In this document: positions 8,262-16,479 of the stretch, in pieces
How the letters are laid out: every line of letters begins with the position of its first letter
How positions within the stretch are numbered: position 1 is the first letter of the stretch
NCBI RefSeq assembly: GCF_014646115.1
Contig: NZ_BMMV01000005.1
Location: forward strand, 124,001-188,000
Source: Streptomyces camponoticapitis
Lineage (GTDB): Bacteria > Actinomycetota > Actinomycetes > Streptomycetales > Streptomycetaceae
DNA: 64,000 nt
Reading direction: 5' to 3'
Translations under genes and position numbers: made by a program
The notes under the pieces: model-generated
Seen by the model: only the letters and a program-made list of their open reading frames with translations
Told to the model about the DNA's origin: nothing
The model's database searches: none

Positions 8262-8457
8262 CACCGCCGCCTGACACCGTCGCCGCCTTCCGTCGCGCGC
8301 CACCGTCCCCGCCCTCCGGCGCGGTCCAGGGTGTGAACGGGGTCTTGCGGAGTGATCGGATGTCTTGGACGATCAGCCAACACCCCGACGGCCGCGACCC
8401 GTCGGTGGTGCCCCCGCTCGACCAGGTCGATCCGCTCGACCAGAGGGAGAACAGACC

Positions 8458-9315
8458 ATGAAGCTGCTGCGTGTCGGTACGGCGGGTGCGGAGCGCCCGG
8501 CGCTGCTCGACCAGGACGGGACCCTGCGGGACCTGTCCGGACTGGTCACGGACATCGACGGCGCACTGCTCGCCGACGAAGCCGCACTCGACCGGGTACG
8601 GGCCGCCGCCGCCTCCGGCGAGCTGCCCGTCGTCGACTCCGCCGGACTGCGCACCGGCCCGCCGGTCGGCCGGATCGGCAAGATCGTGTGCATCGGGCTG
8701 AACTACCACGACCACGCGCGCGAGACGGGCGCGGACATCCCGTCCGAGCCGATCATCTTCTTCAAGGCCGCGGACACGGTGGTCGGGCCGGACGACACCG
8801 TCCTCGTACCGCGCAAGAGCGTCAAGACGGACTGGGAGGTGGAGCTGGCCGTGGTCATCGGCCGCACCGCCCGCTACCTGGACTCCCACGAGGAGGCCCT
8901 GGCGCATGTCGCGGGGTACGCCGTCTCGCACGACGTCTCCGAGCGTGAGTTCCAGATCGAGCGCGGCGGCCAGTGGGACAAGGGCAAGAACTGCGAGACG
9001 TTCAACCCGCTCGGCCCGTGGCTCGTCACGGCCGACGAGGTGCCGGACCCGCAGGCGCTGTCGCTCAAGCTGTCCGTCAACGGGGAGCTGAAGCAGGACG
9101 GGACGACGGCCGAGCAGATCTTCCCGGTGGCCGAAGTGGTGCGCTACGTCAGCCAGTTCATGACGCTCTACCCGGGCGATGTCATCAACACCGGTACGCC
9201 GGCGGGTGTGGCGCTCGGACAGCCCGAACCGAAGCCCTATCTGCGGGCGGGGGACGTCGTCGAACTGGAGATCGCGGGACTGGGGCGGCAGCGGCAGGAA
9301 CTCAAGGACGCGTAA
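8458..9315 (+). CDS. Fumarylacetoacetate hydrolase-family protein
   Basis: A 285-aa FAH-fold enzyme. The family metal site and core are clear in the C-terminal ~220 residues: IVCIGLNYHDHARETG, EPIIFFKAADTVVGPDD, DWEVELAVVIG (the two acidic ligands), NCETFNPLGPWLV and GDVINTGTPAGVALG. The N-terminal ~60 residues are the variable cap. Members split C-C bonds of beta-diketo acids or decarboxylate or tautomerise oxaloacetate-like acids, using Mg2+ or Mn2+ in the cytoplasm. ATG 8458 has AGGGAG 11 bases upstream. No aromatic-degradation genes are adjacent, so the substrate is undefined. Confidence 0.92.
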   Translation: MKLLRVGTAGAERPALLDQDGTLRDLSGLVTDIDGALLADEAALDRVRAAAASGELPVVDSAGLRTGPPVGRIGKIVCIGLNYHDHARETGADIPSEPIIFFKAADTVVGPDDTVLVPRKSVKTDWEVELAVVIGRTARYLDSHEEALAHVAGYAVSHDVSEREFQIERGGQWDKGKNCETFNPLGPWLVTADEVPDPQALSLKLSVNGELKQDGTTAEQIFPVAEVVRYVSQFMTLYPGDVINTGTPAGVALGQPEPKPYLRAGDVVELEIAGLGRQRQELKDA

Positions 9316-9372
9316 CGCCCCCTCCAGGGAGGGAGCTTGACGAGGGGTCGGACCGGCGAGAGGAGCGCCCCG

Positions 9373-9969
9373 ATGGTCACCGCCGAGCGCCGGACCGTCG
9401 ACTTCTGGTTCGACCCCGCCTGCCCCCTCAGCCGTATCACCGCGTGCTGGATCGTCACGGTCGCCGAGCGGCGCCCGGTCGACATCCGATGGCGTGTGAT
9501 GAGCCTCTCGGTGCTGAACGAGGGCAGGGAGGCCGACCCCGAGGGCGACGAGGAGGGCTACCTCTGGATCCCCGCCCGGGTGTGCGCCGCGATCCAGACG
9601 TCACACGGGCACGCGGCACTCGGCAGGTTCTACGACGCGCTGTGGACCGCGCCGGACGGCGGACGGCGCGAGTGGATCGGCGACATGAGCGAGGCGCTGG
9701 GCGCCGCGGGGCTGCCGGCGGAACTGGCCGGGGCCGGCTTCACCACCGACCACGACCAGGCGCTGCGCGCCTCGCACGCGGAGGCCATGAGCCTGGTCGT
9801 CGGGGAGGTGGGTACGCCGGTCCTGGCCGTCACCCACCCCTCCGGCGCCCGGCACGCGTTCTTCGGCCCCGTCGTCAGCGAACCACCGGGCCCCGAGGAC
9901 GCGCTGCGTCTGTGGGACGGCACACTGCTCGTCGCGAGCGTCCCGGGGTTCCTCGAAATCAAGGCCTGA
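9373..9969 (+). CDS. DsbA-like protein, Rv2466c/mycothiol-dependent type
   Basis: A 198-aa thioredoxin-fold protein of the DsbA/FrnE group resembling the mycothiol-dependent reductase Rv2466c. The active site stretch is VDFWFDPACPLSRITACW; the first Cys of the usual CPWC is present but the second is Ser (CPLS). The cis-Pro region VGTPVLAVTHPSG is present near residue 150. Such proteins reduce mycothiol mixed disulphides, or nitro compounds in Mycobacterium; with one active-site Cys this copy would follow a monothiol mechanism. ATG 9373 follows GAGAGGAGCG. It lies 57 bases after the FAH-family gene and may be cotranscribed with it. Confidence 0.8.
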   Translation: MVTAERRTVDFWFDPACPLSRITACWIVTVAERRPVDIRWRVMSLSVLNEGREADPEGDEEGYLWIPARVCAAIQTSHGHAALGRFYDALWTAPDGGRREWIGDMSEALGAAGLPAELAGAGFTTDHDQALRASHAEAMSLVVGEVGTPVLAVTHPSGARHAFFGPVVSEPPGPEDALRLWDGTLLVASVPGFLEIKA

Positions 9970-10030
9970 GGGAGCGCGCCCGGAGCCCACGGGATCACCG
10001 CGCCCGCGCGAGCCCACCCCGGCCCGGTCG

Positions 10031-10519
10031 CTACGACATCCGCCCCAGCAGCCACTCCAGGGCCTCGACCACCATCGCGTGGTCCTGCTCCTGGGGGAGG
10101 CCCGAGACCGTTACCGTGCCGACAACTCCCGCCCCCTTCACCGCGATCGGGAACGAGCCGCCGTGGGCCGCGTACCGGTCCGGGTCCAGACGTGAGGAGT
10201 CCTCGAACGTGCTGCCCTTGGCGCGGGAGCGCGCACCGACCAGGAACGAACTCGCCCCGTACCGCTCCACCACCCGCCGCTTGCGGTCGATCCAGGCGTC
10301 GTTGTCCGCCGACGAACCCGGCAGCGCGCAGTGGAACAGCTGCTGGGCACCCCGCCGGATGTCGATCGCGACCGGCGCCTCCCGCTCGCGCGACAGCTCG
10401 GCCAGCAGACTGCCGAGCGCCCACGCGTCGTCGTACGTGAAGTGCGGCAGGACCAACCGGGCCTCCTGCGCCTCCAGTTCGTCCACCGTCGGCAGGGCGC
10501 GGCCCTGGCCCGCCGTCAT
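10031..10519 (-). CDS. UPF0303/HbpS-GlcG-like heme-degrading domain protein
   Basis: A 162-aa protein of the PF03928 fold (GlcG/HbpS-like, UPF0303 branch). Marks are VAIDIRRGAQQLFHCALPGSS, WIDRKRRVVERYG, DPDRYAAHGGSFPI and the final GTVTVSGLPQEQDHAMV. It has no signal peptide, so it is cytoplasmic. Its start overlaps the stop of the upstream Gfo/Idh/MocA gene by 4 bases, so the two are translationally coupled and probably act on related metabolites. The heme-degrading label is inherited from the family name; activity for this branch is uncertain. Confidence 0.85.
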   Translation of the reverse strand: MTAGQGRALPTVDELEAQEARLVLPHFTYDDAWALGSLLAELSREREAPVAIDIRRGAQQLFHCALPGSSADNDAWIDRKRRVVERYGASSFLVGARSRAKGSTFEDSSRLDPDRYAAHGGSFPIAVKGAGVVGTVTVSGLPQEQDHAMVVEALEWLLGRMS

Positions 10520-11616
10520 GACGAGGCCCCGATCGTGACCGTGACGCCCTCGCGGGCGGAGCGCCGCGCCGCCTCCAGGATGTCCAGGGCCGCGGCGGCC
10601 TCGTGCGCGGTCACCGGTGGCGCCGTACCCTCGCGCAGTGCCCGCGCGACACCCGCGTAGAACGCGGGGTAGTCGCCGGGCGCGCTCTCCACCGGGTGTC
10701 CGCCACCGGTCGCCGGAGACTCACCGGCCCCGATGCGGCCCCACAGCGACTCGGGCTCCGCACCCCAATTTCCAGCCATTTCCTGAGTGTTGGGCCGCTT
10801 GCCGTCCCGCAGGTCGGCCTCCTGGGGATCGAGGCCGTACTTCACATAGCCCGCCTTCGAGCCCAGCACCCGGAAGCGCGGCCCGAGTTGGGCCGTCGTG
10901 GCGCTCACGTACAGATGCGAGCGGACACCGTTCGCGTGCGTGAGAGCGATGAAGGTGTCGTCGTCGGCCGCGGCACCGGGCCTGCGTACGTCGGACTCCG
11001 CGTACACCGAAGCCACCGGACCGAACAGCACCAGCGCCTGGTCCACGACGTGGCTGCCCAGATCGTAGAGCAGCCCTCCGATCTCTTCCGGCGCTCCCGA
11101 CTCCCGCCAGCCGCCCTTGGTCTCCGGCCGCCACCGCTCGAACCGCGATTCGAAGCGCTGTACGTCACCCAGCTCGCCGCCCGCGATCAGGCGGCCGAGC
11201 GTCAGGAAGTCGTTGTCCCAGCGGCGGTTCTGGAAGACGGAGAGCAGCACGCCCTGCTCCTCGGCGAGAGCGGCGAGAGCGCGAGCCTCGGCGGCGGTAC
11301 CGGCGATCGGCTTGTCGACGACCACCGCCAGGCCCGATTTCAGCGCCGCCGTCGCGATCGGGACGTGCGTCTTGTTCGGCGACGCGATCACGACCAGGTC
11401 CAGCTCGCCGGCCCGCTCCCAGAGCTCGTCCGGCGACGCCGCGAAGCGGACGTCGGGGAACTCGGCGCGTGCCTGCGCCTGCCGCTCGGGGTTCGAGGTG
11501 ACGACCGTGTCGAGGACCAGGTCCTCGGTCGCGGAGATCAGCGGGGCGTGGAAGACGGAGCCCGCCAGGCCGTAGCCCACGAGTGCGACGCGCAGAGGCG
11601 TACCGGTGCCAGTCAT
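10516..11616 (-). CDS. Gfo/Idh/MocA-family NAD(P)-dependent oxidoreductase
   Basis: A 366-aa sugar or inositol dehydrogenase-like enzyme. The Rossmann part begins VALVGYGLAGSVFHAPL, with DLVVIASPNKTHVPIA and the DKPIAGT motif (the usual EKP, here DKP, whose Lys is catalytic). The C-terminal beta-sheet domain contains LYDLGSHVVDQALVLFG (the catalytic DxxxH analogue). The cofactor and sugar cannot be fixed from sequence. It diverges from a ROK regulator and is followed by the coupled UPF0303-like gene, suggesting a carbohydrate-responsive two-gene operon. ATG 11616 is used; a GTG/TTG-type extension to 11625 is possible. Confidence 0.92.
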   Translation of the reverse strand: MTGTGTPLRVALVGYGLAGSVFHAPLISATEDLVLDTVVTSNPERQAQARAEFPDVRFAASPDELWERAGELDLVVIASPNKTHVPIATAALKSGLAVVVDKPIAGTAAEARALAALAEEQGVLLSVFQNRRWDNDFLTLGRLIAGGELGDVQRFESRFERWRPETKGGWRESGAPEEIGGLLYDLGSHVVDQALVLFGPVASVYAESDVRRPGAAADDDTFIALTHANGVRSHLYVSATTAQLGPRFRVLGSKAGYVKYGLDPQEADLRDGKRPNTQEMAGNWGAEPESLWGRIGAGESPATGGGHPVESAPGDYPAFYAGVARALREGTAPPVTAHEAAAALDILEAARRSAREGVTVTIGASS

Positions 11617-11629
11617 GAGTTCCACTTAA

Positions 11630-11652
11630 GCAACGGTGTTGCCATAGTGCAA
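11630..11652. promoter_or_regulatory. Overlapping dyads, candidate ROK operator
   Basis: GCAAC-GGT-GTTGC (11630-11642) overlaps TTGC-CATAGT-GCAA (11639-11652) in the 56-base spacer between the divergent oxidoreductase and ROK genes. ROK repressors such as NagC, Mlc and XylR bind similar AT-cored palindromes, so this is the likely operator for both genes. Confidence 0.5.
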
Positions 11653-11672
11653 GCGCGCGTGACAATGACACC

Positions 11673-12962
11673 GTGGGCAACAGTGACGCCGGCCTCGGCG
11701 ACAGTAGAGGCAACGACGGCGCGAACGACGGCGCGAACGACGGCGCGCATGCCGGTGCGTATGCCGGCGCCGGCGAAGACGTACCGACGGTGAGCGGCAT
11801 CCGTACGGGCGTGAATCCGAGCCCGCACACGGGCGCGAATCTGCCGTCCCTGCGCAGCCACAACTCCGCCCTCGTGCTCGACCTCCTCCGTACGGCGGGC
11901 GAGGGCGGCATCAGCAGGCTGGAACTCGCGGAGTCCACCGGCCTCACCCCGCAGGCGGTCAGCAAGATCACGGCCAGGCTCCGTACGGAGGGTCTGGCGG
12001 CCGGAGCCGGCCAGCGGGCGTCCACCGGCGGCAAACCCCGGACCGTCCTGTGCCTGGTCCCCTCCGCCGCGCACGCCGTCGGCCTGCATCTGGACCGCGA
12101 CGAACTGACAGCCGTCGTGGTCGACCTGGCGGGCACGGCCGTCGCCGCCCGTACGGTGCCGTTCGATCTGGGCGCCGGGGCGGCCGAGGTCGTGGAGATC
12201 GCCGCGGCGCAGGTGGAGTCGGTACGGGCGGAGGCGGAGGCCCGTACGGACGCGTCCGGGGCGACCAGGCCCGGTGCGGTCGGCGGGAGCCCCGGCGGTC
12301 TGCTGGGCGTCGGGGTCGCCATGCCCGGTCCGCTCGACCACACCACCGGCGTACCCCAGCGGGTCACCGGCTTCCCGCAGTGGGACGGCTTCCCGCTGCG
12401 CGACGCGCTCGCCGCCCGCCTCGGCCTGCCCGTCGTCCTCGACAAGGACACGAACGCCGCGGCCCTCGGCCTCGCGCTGAGCGGGCCGGGCGACTCGTTC
12501 GCGTACCTCCACCTCGGTACGGGACTGGGCGCCGGCCTCGTACTCGGCGGCGCCCTCTACCGGGGCGACCGCACCGGCGCGGGCGAGTTCGGGCACCAGG
12601 TCGTCCAGCTCGACGGGCCGCTCTGCGACTGCGGGAACCGGGGCTGCATCGAGGCGCTCTGCATGGCGGCGGTGGCACGCGGCGACCTGGCGGAGGCCGC
12701 GCGGGTGCTGGGCGCCGGGGCCGCGAATCTGGTCGGGCTGCTCGACATCGACCGGGTGCTGCTCGGTGGCCGCGCCGTGGCCGCCGCCGAGGAACAGTTC
12801 GTCACGGGAGTCGGAGCCGTACTCGAAGAGCGGGCGCGTGGCCCCGTGGTCCCGGTGGCCGTGGCATGCGGAGGCGGGTACTCGGTCGCAGAGGGGGCGG
12901 CGCAGCTGGTGCTCGCGCCCGTGTTCGGGCACGCGCGGGTCTTCGGCCGGGGGCGTCCGTAG
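11673..12962 (+). CDS. ROK-family transcriptional regulator
   Basis: A 429-aa regulator joining an N-terminal MarR-like helix-turn-helix (about residues 60-125, ISRLELAESTGLTPQAVSKI) to a ROK sugar-kinase fold. The kinase part has GVGVAMPGPLD, DKDTNAAALG (the sugar-binding Asn-Asp region), LHLGTGLGAGLVLGG and the zinc motif CDCGNRGCIE. GEFGHQVV supplies the His ligand. ROK regulators lose DNA binding on sugar binding. The first ~55 residues are disordered and include three near-identical ANDG units from a 12-bp DNA repeat. The GTG at 11673 lacks a good ribosome site; a GTG near 11790 could be the true start. It probably controls the divergent dehydrogenase gene. Confidence 0.88.
   Translation: MGNSDAGLGDSRGNDGANDGANDGAHAGAYAGAGEDVPTVSGIRTGVNPSPHTGANLPSLRSHNSALVLDLLRTAGEGGISRLELAESTGLTPQAVSKITARLRTEGLAAGAGQRASTGGKPRTVLCLVPSAAHAVGLHLDRDELTAVVVDLAGTAVAARTVPFDLGAGAAEVVEIAAAQVESVRAEAEARTDASGATRPGAVGGSPGGLLGVGVAMPGPLDHTTGVPQRVTGFPQWDGFPLRDALAARLGLPVVLDKDTNAAALGLALSGPGDSFAYLHLGTGLGAGLVLGGALYRGDRTGAGEFGHQVVQLDGPLCDCGNRGCIEALCMAAVARGDLAEAARVLGAGAANLVGLLDIDRVLLGGRAVAAAEEQFVTGVGAVLEERARGPVVPVAVACGGGYSVAEGAAQLVLAPVFGHARVFGRGRP
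11711..11747 (+). repeat. 12-bp tandem repeat in ROK gene
   Basis: Three copies of the 12-mer CGAACGACGGCG (first copy one base variant) lie back to back near the 5' end of the ROK gene and encode the repeated Ala-Asn-Asp-Gly motif. It is in frame, so copy-number change would only lengthen or shorten the disordered leader. Confidence 0.7.
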
Positions 12963-13086
12963 GTCCCCGGCGGGCCCGCGGCCCTGACATCGGCAGGACC
13001 GTCGGAGTGTATTTGTGCGATCTTCCGACCGTGGATGCGACGTGGCTCCCCGGCCGGGTGGACGGCCCGTGGCAGCGTCGGACCCC

Positions 13087-14121
13087 ATGCGATCCATGCG
13101 ACTGCGTCCCGTCCTCGTCACCGGAATCCTCGGCGCCATCGGAGCCGTCGGTGTCACCGTCGGCACGATCGTGCCCACAGTGCTGCCCGCGACGACCGCG
13201 ACCGCGAGCGTGGACGCCTCCCTGCCGGAGAGGGACGACGAATCGGGCGACGGCCCCGGGGCCGACCGGCAGCCGAGCTGCGGCAAGGCGTCCGACCCGA
13301 ACTTCCCCATCGACACCCGCATCCACGGCGGCCCGGACACGTACCGCCCCGGTGGCCCGGCGGGTGTCTGGTCCATCGATCTCACCAACAGCACGGACGA
13401 GGCCTGCCACAACATCCACCCGGTCATCGTCCTCAGCGACCGGCACCGGTCCCTCGACAAGACCCAGGTCCGGCTCCAACTCACCGACGACAAGGGCCGG
13501 TGGCGCACCATGTCGCTGGAGAAGTCGGACGAGGACGAGACGATCGCCGTCCTCGAAGGCGGCTTCTCCGGCTTCGCGGTACCGGCCGGGAAGACCGTCA
13601 CCGTACGGGCGAGGCTGGCCTTCACGGCCGCAGCCGATGCCAACGGGATCGTGGCGAACGCGGCCACGGTGCAGCGGCGCGGCGGTGACGGCGACTGGGT
13701 GGGGGAGTCGAACGACTACCGCTTCTCCGTAGGCGCCGCGAACGCGGACGCTGAAACCGATACCGATACCGAGACGGACGCCGACACAGAGGCCGGCACG
13801 GACGCCGACACAGAGCCCGGCACGGACACCGACGCCGGCTCAGCCACTCGCAGCGCCGGACCCACCACCGGCACCGGCAGAGACACCGGCGCCCCGGCCC
13901 GTACTCCCGGCACGACCCCCCAATCCACTACCGGCGCCACCCCGGCCCCCACCCCCAACTCCCAGGACCACAGCGAGAAACCGTCGCTCCCCCTCGGTAT
14001 CGGCTCCCTCGCCGACACCGGCTCCGGCTCCCTCCTCGGCCCCGCGATCGGCGCCGTACTGCTCCTGCTCTCCGGTGGCGCGCTGGTTCTCGGTCTCCGC
14101 CGCGCGCGCAACCGCTCATGA
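13087..14121 (+). CDS. Cell-wall-anchored protein with LAxTG sorting signal
   Basis: A 344-aa surface protein. Residues ~1-37 form a signal peptide (MRSMRLRPVLVTGILG core). Residues ~55-220 are a globular extracellular domain with Cys pairs (PSCGK and DEACHN) and a beta-rich pattern. Residues ~220-300 are a low-complexity stalk, first Asp/Thr/Glu repeats, then Thr/Pro/Gly. The C-terminus is a classical sortase signal: LADTG at 308-312, a hydrophobic helix and RRARNRS. LAxTG is the motif used by class E sortases of actinobacteria. A class F sortase gene lies 3.5 kb downstream. ATG 13087 is taken as start (13096 possible). The ligand is unknown. Confidence 0.82.
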   Translation: MRSMRLRPVLVTGILGAIGAVGVTVGTIVPTVLPATTATASVDASLPERDDESGDGPGADRQPSCGKASDPNFPIDTRIHGGPDTYRPGGPAGVWSIDLTNSTDEACHNIHPVIVLSDRHRSLDKTQVRLQLTDDKGRWRTMSLEKSDEDETIAVLEGGFSGFAVPAGKTVTVRARLAFTAAADANGIVANAATVQRRGGDGDWVGESNDYRFSVGAANADAETDTDTETDADTEAGTDADTEPGTDTDAGSATRSAGPTTGTGRDTGAPARTPGTTPQSTTGATPAPTPNSQDHSEKPSLPLGIGSLADTGSGSLLGPAIGAVLLLLSGGALVLGLRRARNRS

Positions 14122-14382
14122 GCCTGTCTCGATCCTGGCACGCACGCAGCCAGGAGGCGCGGCGAGCGGTAATCTCGTCGTCGTCCTGGGCCTGAACGAA
14201 GCGATTCTGGAGTCCGGTCACCCCCGCGACCCACGAAGTCGCGTGCGTGGCCCTCGATATCGTCATTTCCGCGGGTCCCTATGTGATCTACGGGGTGGTG
14301 AGCGGGCGTGTTCGTGCACAGCAGTACGGGACACCGCCCGGCTCCGCCCCGAGCCACCTCCCGCTAGGAGATACGAGCCGTC

Positions 14383-15471
14383 ATGCCCCGCAACTCCCAC
14401 ACCCCCCACACCTTCAGATCCTGTCGCACCCCGCTCACCGCCGTCGCCGGCAGCCTCGTCCTCACCGCCTCGCTCGCCGGATGCGGCGGTGGCTCGGGTG
14501 CCTCCGGGGAGAAGGTCGTCACCGTCTACAGCGCCGACGGGCTCAAGGGCGTCGCGGACGACGGCTGGTACGACAAGGTCTTCGCCGACTTCGAGAAGGA
14601 CACCGGCATCAAGGTGAAGTACCAGGAGGGCGGCTCCGGCGAGATGGTGGACCGGGTGCTGCGCGAGAAGGACGACGTCCGCGCAGACCTCATAGTCGCC
14701 CTGCCGCCGTACATCCAGCACGCCGAGCGGAAGGGGCTGTTGGCGTCGTACGACCCCAAGGGCTCGGACAAGGTGCACGGTTCGGGGAAGTCCACGGACA
14801 ACCGGTGGACCTCGATCGTCAACAACTACTTCGGCTTCATATACAACAAGAAGGAACTGACGGACCCTCCGACCACCTGGGAGGAGCTGCTGGACGCCAA
14901 GTACAAGGACAAGATCCAGTACTCCACCCCCGGAGTCGCGGGCGACGGCACGGGCCTCCTCATCAAGGCGATGCAGGACTTCGGCGGCGAGGAGCCGGCG
15001 ATGGACTATCTGCGGAAGCTGGAGGAAAACAACGTCGGCCCCACCCCCTCCACCTTCAAGCTCGCGGCCAAGGTCGACAAGGGCGAGATCCTCGTCGCGA
15101 ACGGTGACGTCCAGACGAACTTCGCGCAGTCCAAGAGCATGTCGAACCTCGCGATCTGGTTCCCGGCGAAGGAGGGCGGCAAGCCGACCACGTTCGCCAT
15201 GTATTACGGGGCGGGTCTGGTGGACGGCGCCCCGCACAGCGCGAACGGCAAGAAGCTGCTCGACTACATGCTCACCGAGAAGGCGCAGAAGCTGGTCAGC
15301 GGAATCGGCGGCGGCTTCCCCGCCCGTACGGACGTCAGACCCACCGACGAGAACGCCATCGAGCTGGCCGGTGTCATCGACGGCGTCACGCTCTTCGAGC
15401 CCAACTGGCAGCGGATCGAGCCCAGCCTCGACGGTTACGTGGACTCCTGGAAGGAAGCCACGGGCCACTGA
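14383..15471 (+). CDS. PhnS-like 2-aminoethylphosphonate-binding lipoprotein
   Basis: A 362-aa extracellular solute-binding protein with signal peptide and lipobox (ASLAGC, lipidated Cys ~33). Between VTVYSADGLKGVADDGWYD and the end it reads very much like enterobacterial PhnS, the 2-aminoethylphosphonate receptor, as I recall it: YQEGGSGEMVDR, ALPPYIQHAERKGLLA, IQYSTPGVAGDGTGLL, NNVGPTPSTFKLAA and KGEILVANGDVQTN. It therefore probably binds 2-AEP or a related phosphonate for ABC import. The permease and ATPase genes (phnTUV) are absent from this window. AGGAGATACGAGCCGTC precedes the ATG. A HAD-IIA phosphatase gene follows after 117 bases. Confidence 0.8.
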   Translation: MPRNSHTPHTFRSCRTPLTAVAGSLVLTASLAGCGGGSGASGEKVVTVYSADGLKGVADDGWYDKVFADFEKDTGIKVKYQEGGSGEMVDRVLREKDDVRADLIVALPPYIQHAERKGLLASYDPKGSDKVHGSGKSTDNRWTSIVNNYFGFIYNKKELTDPPTTWEELLDAKYKDKIQYSTPGVAGDGTGLLIKAMQDFGGEEPAMDYLRKLEENNVGPTPSTFKLAAKVDKGEILVANGDVQTNFAQSKSMSNLAIWFPAKEGGKPTTFAMYYGAGLVDGAPHSANGKKLLDYMLTEKAQKLVSGIGGGFPARTDVRPTDENAIELAGVIDGVTLFEPNWQRIEPSLDGYVDSWKEATGH

Positions 15472-15588
15472 CGGCCGCACCCTCCGAGAGCCAAGATCAT
15501 CGGAAGCTGATTAGGCTGGGGGCGCCGAGCGGTACGGAGCAGTGCCCCCGGCCCCACCAGCACACTGCTTACGGCAGGAGTCCGTCAC

Positions 15589-16368
15589 ATGTCAGAGCGC
15601 AAGCCGATCGATTCCTGGCTCACCGACATGGATGGTGTCCTCGTTCACGAAGGCATCCCCATCCCGGGCGCCGATCGCTTCCTCAAGCGCCTGCGGGAGT
15701 CGGGCAAGCCCTTCCTCGTCCTCACCAACAACTCCATCTACACCCCGCGCGACCTACAAGCACGGCTCGCCCGGATGGGTCTCGCCGTGCCCGTGGACAA
15801 CATCTGGACCTCGGCGCTGGCGACCGCGAAGTTCCTCGATGCCCAGCGCCCCGGCGGCACGGCCTACGGCATCGGCGAAGCGGGTCTCACCACCGCGCTG
15901 CACGACATCGGCTACATCCTCACCGACCAGGAGCCCGACTACGTGGTGCTGGGGGAGACCCGTACGTACAGCTTCGAATCCCTCACCAAGGCGATCCGGC
16001 TGATCAACGACGGCGCGCGCTTCATCTGCACCAACCCCGACGAGACGGGCCCGTCGGCGGAGGGTCCGCTGCCCGCCGCCGGTTCCGTCGCCGCGCTGAT
16101 CACCAAGGCGACCGGCAAGGCCCCGTACTTCGCGGGCAAGCCGAATCCCCTGATGATGCGTACCGGGCTGAACGCCATCGGGGCGCACTCCGAGACCAGT
16201 GCGATGATCGGCGACCGGATGGACACCGATGTCCTGGCCGGTCTTGAGGCCGGGATGGAGACCTTCCTGGTGCTGACCGGTCTGACAAAGCCGGAGGACA
16301 TCGACCGCTATCCGTTCCGGCCCTCGACGATCGTGGACTCGATCGCCGATCTGGTGGATCTGATCTGA
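15589..16368 (+). CDS. HAD-IIA (NagD-like) phosphatase
   Basis: A 259-aa HAD-superfamily subclass IIA hydrolase. Motif I is DMDGVLVHEG (Asp14 nucleophile and Asp16), motif II LVLTNNS, motif III the Lys in GKAPYFAGKPNPLMM, and motif IV IGDRMDTDVLAGLEAGM. The C2-type cap lies between residues ~85 and ~180. Family members dephosphorylate small sugar, nucleotide or glycol phosphates with Mg2+ in the cytoplasm. Its place behind the PhnS-like gene hints at phosphonate or phosphoester use, but phosphonoacetaldehyde hydrolases belong to a different HAD branch, so this is not PhnX. Confidence 0.92.
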   Translation: MSERKPIDSWLTDMDGVLVHEGIPIPGADRFLKRLRESGKPFLVLTNNSIYTPRDLQARLARMGLAVPVDNIWTSALATAKFLDAQRPGGTAYGIGEAGLTTALHDIGYILTDQEPDYVVLGETRTYSFESLTKAIRLINDGARFICTNPDETGPSAEGPLPAAGSVAALITKATGKAPYFAGKPNPLMMRTGLNAIGAHSETSAMIGDRMDTDVLAGLEAGMETFLVLTGLTKPEDIDRYPFRPSTIVDSIADLVDLI

Positions 16369-16479
16369 CCGGATCTGACTGAATAACCGCAGGTCACGGC
16401 GGTGTGTCGGGCTTTCCGAGGCGCGCTGCGGATGCGAGATCCGGCTGAACGCGTGAGGCTTCCCTTCAGGAGGTTCACG

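Noticed and set aside
11613..13667. 684-codon minus-strand frame opposite the ROK regulator and surface protein
   Set aside because: No recognisable domain, whereas both plus-strand frames contain conserved motifs.
14122..14382. Minus-strand frame near 14120-14266 reading like a protein end (LQNRFVQAQDDDEITARR)
   Set aside because: No start, short, and no partner; kept only as a note that the spacer may hold a remnant.
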